Shown here piece after piece: positions 23,289-33,900 of a stretch of DNA of 64,000 bases (within the stretch, counting starts at the first letter, position 1; every line of letters begins with the position of its first letter). The position numbers were made by a program, and so were the translations under genes. The notes beneath the pieces were generated by a model. The model was not told the DNA's origin and ran no database searches. It was given only the letters and a program-made list of their open reading frames with translations. The DNA lies in contig OU862915.1 in the NCBI GenBank assembly GCA_917880885.1, forward strand, positions 37,270,676-37,334,675, given 5' to 3'. The DNA comes from Limnephilus marmoratus (lineage: Eukaryota; Arthropoda; Insecta; Trichoptera; Limnephilidae).

Positions 23289-23431
23289 ATGGCATCGGAA
23301 CATGAAAGTAATGTAAGATTTGTTCTGGAAGTGGAAAAAATGCATGTTTATGTAACTATACTTTACCAGAATACGTAAGAAAGGATTCAGTGGAGAAGGC
23401 ATGGATTGATGTTGAAAAAAAAGTCATATGA
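23289..23431 (+). pseudogene. MADF-domain N-terminus, frameshifted
   Basis: A frame beginning MASEHESNVRFVLEVEK changes phase near 23350 and goes on as NYTLPEYVRKDSVEKAWIDV before a stop at 429-431 of the 23 kb block. The pattern F-(I/L)-x-x-V-E-(K)...P-x-Y-x-(R/K)-(K/R)-x-x-x-x-AW-x-x-(I/V) is that of the MADF (Adf-1-like) DNA-binding domain. Such domains occur in host regulators and in the second protein of Harbinger transposons; a transposon origin is likelier here. The upstream segment 23080-23280 is CpG-rich. No functional product can be made. Confidence 0.55.
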
Positions 23432-23621
23432 CATCGCTTGACATCGTGTTAACTCCACGGCTGCACGTGAAAAATGATCAAGTTCAGTATATTTCGGGTA
23501 GCGCCGTTTACGGAAACCAGCATTAAAGAGTGGTATATCAGCAGAGTACTTGTGGTTGCGTCACAATTACGTAGATTGTAAGTATCTCCATGAACGGAGG
23601 GCCTTATTGGATATAACCAAC

Positions 23622-24022
23622 TAGTGTCCGACCGAAAAGGATTTTCTACCGAAACCGAAACTGAAACTTCGGTATCTGTCTCAGTTTCGGCCGAAACCGA
23701 AACAGAAACTTTTTTATAAACATGTTAAAAATCTATTGTTTACTAAAATTTGGCTTGTTTTTCACACTTACACAGACAGTTTACATATGTTATAATAATA
23801 ATATCAAAAAATAATGATTTATTTTTTGATATTACTGCTTTAAAACAAACTATATTGTGCCGTCATGCTATAATAGTCAGCTGAATGACGCGCGATAATT
23901 TACGAAAGCAGAGTTTCGGTGCGGCCGAAGGTTCGGCAGATTTTCTGCCGAAACCGAAATTGATGCCGAAACTAGATTTTTTTGCCGAAACTTGCCGAAA
24001 CCGAAACTTCGGTCGGTCACTA
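23622..24022. mobile_element. hAT-type non-autonomous element 'H2', TSD TAACCAAC
   Basis: The ends TAGTGTCCGACCGAA and TTCGGTCGGTCACTA are near-perfect inverted repeats flanked by an exact 8-base duplication TAACCAAC (23614-23621 and 24023-24030). The interior is rich in CCGAAAC/GTTTCGG sub-terminal repeats, as in hAT transposase binding regions. It interrupts an R300 repeat. A larger copy lies at 47672-48586. Confidence 0.9.
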
Positions 24023-24200
24023 TAACCAACACCTCTGCCATAGGTCACCCCAAGTGGTTCGCTACGTTTGGTGATTTAGCAGGATTTAACCCGGGTTCAT
24101 GGGGTGAGGTTTAGGTCTTGGAGGCGGATGACCAAGAAATACTGAACCCCAGATTCCTACCCACCCCTTAAACCCTTTTTCTTCTCATGTAAAAAAAAAT
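24023..24200 (+). repeat. Dispersed repeat family 'R300' copy with A-tail
   Basis: It reads TAACCAACACCTCTGCCATA, GGTCACCCCAAGTGGTTCGC, a GGGTGAGGTTTAGG block and ends ATGTAAAAAAAAA. Its 5' part lies left of the hAT insertion. Confidence 0.65.
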
Positions 24201-24640
24201 CTAGAAAATCTAAACTTCTGATTTTGAGGTTCATTGTGTAAAGTATTTTAGTAGGTATATTTTACATAATATTTTTAAGGAATATATTTAATTAGAACGT
24301 GGCCCTCATCTTGGAATGGCATAAGAAAATGTAGTTAGAACCTTATGCAATGAATTATGAGGCCTTATCTGGTTGCATTTGGTTCTATCTGCACGTTTAG
24401 ATATGTTATAAAATGGTAGGTACCTATACCTCTTATTCAAATAATTTCCTTTCAAATAAGTTAAACTAAAATACTTTGCATTAGATTCAACCTCAAAATC
24501 AAAAATGTGTGAATAGATTACGAGAAATCGTCTTTGCAAACTTTTATACAACGTAGAGCGAAATACTTTCTACATTTTTTTTATTAAATGACTAAAAAAA
24601 CTTACTTTTCAGTAACTTAAACCACCTTATCTATTGAAAA

Positions 24641-24966
24641 ATGGCTTTCATAACAAGACCATTCAACTATTTCAAATCAAAATTCAAAATGAGTGACACG
24701 CCAATCCGCACAGTGGAAAAACGTTTGGCCATAATCGAGTCGCTGTCCAGCGTTTTCGGTTTCAACACCTACACGGACAACTGGACCTTGGGCCTGGCTT
24801 CTGTCAGCACCCTGGCAATCCTGGTGGTCTCCTTGATCGTGGACTTCAGGAGGGGTGCCATCATGATTGACAACAGGGCTCACGAGAGGGTGGAGGATAT
24901 TGTGGAGTCGCTGGTGTTTATAGCCACGCAGGTGACCAGCTTGCTAAGATTGTACAAGCTAATCTG
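24641..24966 (+). CDS. OR gene 1, exon 1
   Basis: Codes residues 1-108 and two bases of Trp109. The ATG at 24641 is the first in frame after a stop; a second Met occurs at residue 17. It contains helix 1 and helix 2. The donor is CTG|GTAAAA. A CTTACTTTTCAG acceptor-like site at about 24612 leaves room for a 5' UTR intron. Confidence 0.9.
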
Positions 24967-27900
24967 GTAAAATAATACTTAAACATAATTAGATCTAGAT
25001 TAATTATTTCATCAATTAGAATAAGATTAACTGCAGATGAGAACGTCTGAATAATTCAATCATAATTAACACGAGTTACATATACAGGTGTTAACTCTAG
25101 ACAATAGTCTTTCTCTTGAATCGCAAATTTCGAAAGCTGTGAGTTCTGGCTTTTTCCATCTACGGCAGATAAAGTCAATCAGGAGATGCCTTCCCTCTGA
25201 TAGAGCAAAGTCCCTCATAAAGTCGTTCGTTGTCTCACGAATGGACTATTGTAACAGTGCATATGCCGGCCACCTAAGACACAATTAAATAGAATACAGT
25301 CCATTTTCAATGCTTTGGCGAGAATGATTTTTGGTGAATCTAACTACTGTCATATAACCCCGCTTCTAAGGGATCGTCTTCATTAGCTTCGATGTTCTGA
25401 AAGAATAGAGTTCAAGATCTGCCTAATGATCTTCAAAGCATTGCAAGGTATGGCGCCAGCCTATATATTGGAACTATGTGTCCGACAAAACTTAAGCGAG
25501 ACACAGCTTACTCTAAGGTTAGCAGATCTAGGCGTTACTAATCGTCAAATCGAACATTCTAGGTCAAATCGAGCAGTTTAATATGATCGCTCTTTTCGTG
25601 TAACTGGCCCTCTCATTTGGAATAAACTTCCCTCAGTTCTTACTAATATCCAGAATTTGACTGAAATTAAACGGGCTTCAAAAACAAAATTATTTAAAAA
25701 AATCATACCATTCATGAATCTTAACATCTTTTCAATATACGTAATAATAATAAGTCATTTTCTCAAATTTCCCGTAATTGTTTGGTTTCGGTTTCCTCCT
25801 AATTGTAGTTTTTATTTTTGAAATCCGAATTTATGTCAGAATATTTCTCATTTCTGAAGGCAAACTGTTTTCTGTTTATACATTATATTTTAGTTTTAAA
25901 GTTCTTGTTTTGTCCTGTGTTACTATAGCATCGTTATTGTCTATTATTATTATTGTCCTGTGTGTGCAATAACAGCACTATCTTTGTTAATTTTGTTCTC
26001 TTGTCATTGTTTTGTAAATACTGTATATTATTTTATTATTTTTTCATAATTGTAAGGAGCTCTGTAGGATTATTTTTAAATTTATTATAGTTAAGCGCAA
26101 TTGAAGTGAAATGATTTTAAATTAAAAAAAAAAATTAACTTTAAAAAATCGTACATAAAAAACTGCCAGGCTGCTGGTCGGCAGACCAAGGAAGTCATGA
26201 ATAGGATAATCTAGACTAAAGTTTTTCGTTAGTTTCGAACTTGTATTCGATGTAATCGATGCACATGATATGAAACGAACGGGGTTCCGGGGAAAATTTC
26301 CGTCGTTTTACGGCCAATCGCAGCTCTTACGGCGACGGTGGGTTGGTTGTTCGAACTTCCAACTACTATGGACTATTAGGCAATCTTAAAAGGACTATTA
26401 TTATTATAAATTTGTACAATAATATGGACACGTTACAGCGACGAGGGGCACCGCGGCAGATTTCGTAAGTGGTTTGGCGTCGAAAGGCTCGCCCAACGGA
26501 TCGGTACACTCGGAACTCTCAAAAAATTTTTTTATCATTTTCATTTATTTTTTTAAAATGTGGCATTTTAAGTTTTTAAAAATATAATGAAATAAAAATA
26601 ATAATAAAGATAAACGAAAAATTAAAAAATAAATAAAAATAAAAAAAACTTTAAAAAATCGTACACAAAAAACTGCCAGGCTGCTGGTCGGCAGACCAAG
26701 AAATTCTTAAATGGAATGATCTGGACTATAGTTATTCGTTGGTTTCATTCGTGTACTCGACGACGTAAAATTTACTATTTTTTACCCCACTTTGACGCCG
26801 GCTGCCTGCCAACGTGCCAGACTGCCGGTTGGCAGACCTGCTTTTTTTCTCATTTTCTAATCGACCTTTATCATATGAAACCATTCCCGTTCGTGTACTC
26901 GATGACGTAATTTTTTCCAAAAAAATCGCTGACTATTTCCATGACTGCGCGGCTCCTGCCAAGAGGCGCACCGGCAGACCAGCTTTTTTAAGGTTTTCTA
27001 AATGTCCATTATCACTACAAAGTAGTTTCATCCGTGTACTCGATGACGTAGGTTTACCTACCTCGCCTCCCAGTCTATTAGGTAACTTATCAGGAATGTC
27101 TGGGTTCTTGGAGAAAAAAGTGTAAATGAAATTTTGCTACCAAGTATTTAATTTTTCTTCAAAATCAAACAACAAAAAAAGTCTTCCGCATGTCGTCACT
27201 GGTCACTCATCCGAGTAACCACCCAAGTCCTCGCCCGCCCCTAACTGTCCAATACCCACTGATTTCGTATGTTTTTAGTTTAAAAATAAAATAAAATGTC
27301 ATCGGAGACCAAATATCATTTACATTTTTACTCCAAATAATTGCAGGAATCAAAGTAAGTCAAGTACGTTCCTTAACATCCTTATATTAGATAAAAAAAG
27401 ATGATACCTAAATGTGTTTTCAAAATACAAAACATTTACATGCAAATGGACAAATGCATTAAGTTTATACTAAAATAACCATATAAAGTTTAAAAAGACG
27501 CCTAAACAAAACAACCAGCAAAGAAAAAGGCCTGTGTTTTATAATAATTTTTTTTTTCATAATAAAAAGCTAATACAAAAAATGTAAGAAAAAAGGTAAT
27601 CATTAAAGACACAGCTAAATCCTTCTTCGAAGGCTAAATTATTAAATTTAAACGTGTTGTAGCAGCCAGCCTCTGCTACCACATGCTCTGGATTGTTTCC
27701 GAAATATATGGATCTTTCCAGAAGCGACGCCCATGTTAAAGTGTTCGAATACCGAACTAACGAGAACGTTCCGGCCGCTTCTCGTTAAATACACCTAGCG
27801 CCGGCATTACGATGGCTGGATGTGTAGGTACCTATCGCGTCGACAATGAGATGTAGACATACCTACCTCTCACACGTTCCAGAAAAGGTACGAACCATTG

Positions 27901-30900
27901 CGCGCCTGAAATGCGCAGTTCGGGTGCTTTCGAGAAAGTCGCCGAGTGAAGAATTACTACCAGACAAAGCAATAATCCGACTCGCCGAATAATATAAAGG
28001 CGCTCAGCAACGTACACAGTACAGTGTTTCCAGTGAGATACGATTTTAGATTTTCACGGCCGAAAATTATTTTGTTATTAGTTTTTGGGGTATTATGCCG
28101 TGTTACGCTACCTCCTTCTTTAGCCAACGTTTCGGACGGAGTTGCAGTGTCCATCATCACACATCTGCCCTGATGATGGACACTGCAACGCTGTTCGAAA
28201 CGTTGGCTAAAGAAGGAGGTAGCGTAACACGGCATAATACCCCAAAAACTATTCCAGTGTTTACATGTATGTATAGCGTTCAGTATTCTCGCCTCACGCA
28301 ACCGCAGTTAACCTTGAGCCAATAAAAATCCACGTTCGTTTGTTTACCTAGTACCGGTAGTGTATTTAATCTGTTCCGCTGTCCAGTTCAGAATTGATTT
28401 GTAAAATTGTAATCTTGTTAGAACTCAATAAAGACTTCCAACACGCAACCTCAATCTTGAGTTCTACAGTGTCATCTTTAAAATGATTTTTTTTACATAT
28501 TAACATCATCGTATAGTATAAACGCACACAAATTATAGGTACAGAGAAGATAACAGGCTTGTCGTTCGGAAGCTAGTTGTTGACTTTTGCAAATGGAATA
28601 CAGACGACAAAAGCAAGAAGATCATGTCCGAAACAACCAGAACTGGCTGGGTAATATTCTGGCTGGACGGTCTGATCCTCGCCATGACCACCACCTTCTT
28701 CATAGCCAGATCCATCAAGAACCATTCTCTGCCGTCCCCAGTGTCAGGCTTCATCATCCCAGGAGTGGACACTCAGGAAACTCCCTATTTTGAGATACAT
28801 TTTGTACTGCAGGTAAGTTTAGATATCAGTGAATCACTATTTGCGATTAATCTTTACTACGAATTTACAAAATAACACCACAATATATTCTTTGGACAAA
28901 TTTATGTTTTTCCTGGGCTCGCTTAAGGAAGTATTCTAGTCTAGAAAAAAAATCTTCATATTTCGAGAGTTTATAAAGTCTAGAATATATCCTTAAAAGG
29001 ATTTTTTGAAATTCGAATTATTTTTAAAGTGATAGCCATTTCAGTCGACCGGTTTAGACGAAATCTAACTAGAATCTATATAGAGCAAAACTTTAAATGC
29101 GTGTTTCTCCAAACTATTTTTTTTCGAGACGGTTGACACGATATCTCAAGTTCTACTGAACCAATTTACTTGAAATTTGGTGTGAGCCTTCTCTATACAT
29201 TACTCTATCACGCTTACTAAAACTATAACAAAATATCAGATTCAATATTTTTTTTAAATTTGGAAAAAAAAAAAAACTGGTAAAAAGTGTCTTTTTATTT
29301 CAGACATTCGCCATTTTGCGAAAAACTTTTTTTTTACTTAGTTCGGGAATAGCAGCATTTGCTTGGATTAAGAATTAATTTTTTTAAATTTTTTTTCAAA
29401 TTACTAGGAGGGTTACAATCGTGTTAACTAGGGCGTGCCATTTTTTTGAGACCCCACACTTCAACACCCTGTAACTTTTCGAATTTTTAATTTTTTCATT
29501 TGATTTTCTCTTATGTATTCTTTAATGTTTACTAAATATTTGGTAAAATAATGGATATTAAAAAATTTTTTTTTATTGCCCCTGATAAAATAACTACGTG
29601 CTTCTAGACTAGGATACCCCCTTGTAAAATGAAAATTTAATTGTCAATTACCTTGTAAAAGATATACAGGGTGTTAAGGGACGTACTTGACTTACTTTAA
29701 CCAGTGATTCCTGATATTATTTGGAGTAAAAAATGTAAACGAAATTTTGGTCTCCGGTGACTTTTTTTGACAATTTTTTTTTTTTCAAAAATTTTTTCTT
29801 CAAAATCAAACAAAAAAAAATTTCTTCCGCATGTCGTCACTGGTCACTCAGCCGGGTGTCCGACGAACCCCTTACCCCGCCTCCAACTGTTCAAAAACTA
29901 CCATTTTTTATGTTTTTGTAGAAAAAAAAAACATCAAAAATGTCACCAGAGACCAAAATTTCATTTACATTTTTTACTCCAAATAATGTCAGGAATCACT
30001 GGTTAAAGTAAGTCAAGTACGTCCCTTAACACCCTGAATGTTTAAAGCGATATACCACGTTAGGTAACATTTGGAATCGGGCAGCTAACAAAAACACTCC
30101 TTAGGTAGATGGCGATAAGGTTAAATTCCCGTTTAACACCAACCGCCGGTTTTGATTTATGCAAGAAAAAAACATCGCCAAAAAGTGTTTTATTTTATTT
30201 TTCGAAGTTCAGGCGAAAATATTTAAATGTTTCACGATAATTTTTTTACGATTATCTTCTAAAGAAGTTAAATAGCCACATTGTACAATAAAACCATATC
30301 CGAAAAGGAATTCACCAGTAAGTGAGTGCACTGGAAGTCACAATACTATTTTAATTTCAGATGTGGATAATAGTGGCCCAAATAGCCTTAGCTTTTATTT
30401 GGAACAATATATTTTGCTCCCTCGCCGTACTGATATGTGGCCACTTGGATGTTCTTGGAGAACAACTGGACGATTCACAGGGAGATAGAGAACTTGAATA
30501 CACCAGCCAAGAAGAGAGAGGTGATTCTGAAGACAATGAAGTGGGAAGATCTAATCGGGGAGGAGGCATGGGGGAAGGCACTGTTCAAGATAATATGATA
30601 ACGCAGGGAGAAGTGGAAGAAGATTATACCCAAAGGCCTCCGAGGGATTACACCGATCTGATTGCAAAGCATATTGCGATTTACGAGTGAGTTTATAAAG
30701 CTTTTTTTTTTTTGTAATATAAAAAAAATATGAATTACATAAATAGATACATATATATTTTACATAAAATTAAAATGAAGGTCGTCTTTTGTCATGTATA
30801 CCTTCCTTTTCAAAAAAGAAGAGCTCTTGTGCCTGATAAGGGAGCCACGAATCTTACTTAGGTTGTAAGTTATAATATATTTTGTACAAAATACTTACTT

Positions 30901-33900
30901 TTAACTGCAAGTGATTAATAGGTACTATGTTATTTTCATATAAACATACTGACGTTCTCCGTGGTCCAGGGGTAAGCCTCTCGACTAGCAATCCGGAGGT
31001 CGCTGGTTCAAGTCCCGAAATTTTATTTGACTAATTTATTTGCCATTTCACAAAATGCATCACGTTAGAGAGTGAAAGATACTCTCAGTATCGCCCTGGT
31101 GTAAGACCATCATTCAGAATCGAAACGTGGCTTGAAATGGCTTTAGCCGTGTTTGGTGACCAAATCTGAAGAGTCAGGTACTTTCTTCTCCCCACCCTCC
31201 ACTACATTCAGCCTCATAACGTACCTTAAATGGGGAGTCACACACCGGCTCCAGGCGGTTGGGACTTTTGTTCGGTTATTCACTTAAAAATAAAAATTCA
31301 GGTAACACTTCGTGGTTGTTCGTTAAAAAAATGTAATAATTTCATTTCTTAAATGCTTAGATCATAGACATCCAAATTGATATTTCTGCCCCAACAAAAT
31401 CTGGGTATCACTTTGACGAGCTGGAGGCAAACAACGTGACCACATTTTTGGCACCAGGAGGGTACGAATAATAAACCACGGCATTAGTCGTACGTTGACC
31501 GCCGAAGAGCACACATTGAAATAACCAGATCCTGCACGGAAAAATAAAGTTCGCCCAAGTAAAGCAACGGTTTGCAAGGCAGTCCATTGTGGGACTTTTC
31601 TGCGCAGGGTCTGAATGTTAGTTTTTAACCGAACTTTCCATAAAACTTGTTCCTTAGCGGTAAAAAGGAAGGAGATGAGTAAATTATAACAAATTTGTAA
31701 TGTTTAACTAAACAGCGTGACAAAATATGCAATTTTGGAAACAAGCGCGAACTTTTGTTTACCTGATTTGGAAATTGCGGTTTAAGTTTTTACGCAGCCA
31801 ACAATTTGCGCAACAATGAAAAAAGGACTAGTAATTCGTAAGCATTATTTATTTTCGAGGAATAAATAGTGATATTGCAATGTAGAATGTTCCAACTTTT
31901 GTTCGTTTCAATGCGTAAATCCTACCGGTTTCGGAACAAACGAACAAACGTTCCAACGTTTGTTCCGAAACCGGTAGGATTTACGCATTAAATAAGTGGT
32001 TTATACAAAGTTGTACTGTTTCATTAACAAAATTATTTATTGCTTAGGTACATTTTTTCAGCACATACTTTAAAAAGAAAAAGAAAAAAGAAAATATTTA
32101 CTAACATAACACCAGAAAACTTACAAATGTAAATCACCAAAAGATATAGGTAATTTGGTTACAGGTAAGGTTATTTTGTTATAGAGGGTGTTTAATTTGG
32201 TGATACTCCTCCCTTCGACTGTAAATAGGTAAAATAACAATAATTGTGTTTTTAAAACTTCAACGTCACATGTGTTATCATCTTCGTCTTCTTGCTTTTG
32301 TACGTAGTGGAACAGAAATCGCAATAAACCCACTTTACTTTCATTTTATATTGGTCGTCTTCTGAAAAAGTTTTCATACACTTACCACATTTCAAATTAC
32401 TTACTTACTGCATGGTAAATTTAATATTTACAAAATTCTACTATATCACCACATTACCAATATCACCAGATAACCTCGCCTTACCCTATACTGTCAAATT
32501 AATTTGTTGAAAAATCACAGAAAGGGAGACAATCACGCCACCTCCCCGCTCCTCGCAACTTTTGTCCCCTTTACGAGGTTGGCTGGCCTATCAATTTGGA
32601 CATTACGATTTTTTAAGTCAAAAAAATCTTTTTTAAAATGGTGACTACGAGTTTGCTTTTAAAGAGGTCACAATGTGTCCCTGATTAAAAAATGCTTATC
32701 AATTTTTCTACCAAGTAAAATAAATATTCCCTCTTTGGTGGAAATCCTCAAGCGTTTTATTATGTAACCAGGACGTCTACGTGTTATGTCCAAATTTATT
32801 GGTCACGTAAATATTTAAAGTGCGGCTAAAGGACCAATGGAACGGGCCTAAGATTCAAGGCAAGAGATATACGAATAAAAATCCTGAATTACGTCAGAAA
32901 ACTTCCCAACTTCTCGGCAACAATAGGCACGTCGTCGATGATAATTCTGTATTTCAGTTCATTTGGAGGAAAGTTATATTTGATCCTCGAGGGGAAGACG
33001 AAAATTTTCAGTGGAAAAAATGGTGTTATTTGGTTTTTTGTTACATTAACTTACTGTGCTTTCAGAACCGTCTGTCAATTAGGCGAATTATACGGAGCTA
33101 TCTTGGGACTTCAACCCATTTATACAGGACTAGTCATAATAGCCAGCACTCTCCTGTACGATGGAAGCCAACAATCGGTAAATAAATAAACACGGTGCAA
33201 ATACACACGCCAAATATCCAAGCATCTGAGATCAACCTAACAATGGCATAATTTATTACAGAATCTATTCCTTCAAATATCATTCGACCACGTTGTGGAA
33301 CTGTTTCTCTACTGCTACTTTGGGGACTTGGTATCGGAAAAGGTAAATGAAATTAATAATGAGATTGCCACGTCAACCAGTCTGTAAATGGATTAAATAG
33401 GGAGTAATAATACACTTTTTTAATGAAAAATTGTTTGTTTTAAACCACGTGTTGACGCAACCTTTACCTACGTGTAGACGTTTACAACAATACATTATGG
33501 TATAAGCAGTCTTTTAAAAGAGCCTGTGCAATGATCAACTCCCACGGTGATCTCTCAGTGAAATTAATATCGACTCAATTAAGAGACCTGGACAGTGGCC
33601 ATCTGGTTCTCCCTCGGTGTGCACAAGTTCGAATCTCACAGGGTCTCTCAAGGTCATAAGAACAAGTCTAATATTCTAATAATTCATCATTAAGAATATA
33701 AGAACAGAGGGTAAATCAGTCCTTTCAATATCCCAACCTTTACCAACTCTCATAGTTGTGTCAACTTGAATGGTATTTGAAATTATCGATTCCATTGTTT
33801 CGCAAAATACATGCGACTAAACCACATCATAGCAGAATTTTATAAAATAGTTGGTTGGTTTTATACATAGACTCTGTACTTGTGGTTAGTATAGTCACAT

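Noticed and set aside
28533..28793. Open frames on the - strand and in another + frame across OR exon 2
   Set aside because: Shadows of the receptor exon in other frames.
30955..31022. tRNA gene on the + strand
   Set aside because: Same reason: SINE-A head, with decayed stems.
31910..31989. Active hammerhead ribozyme
   Set aside because: Only the GAAAC/stem III/stem I half is present on each arm; the CUGANGA core is absent.
32820..33065. Longer exon 4 reading frame extending upstream of 33066
   Set aside because: The TTTCAG acceptor at 33060-33065 gives the phase needed by exon 3, and the upstream residues do not fit the OR family.
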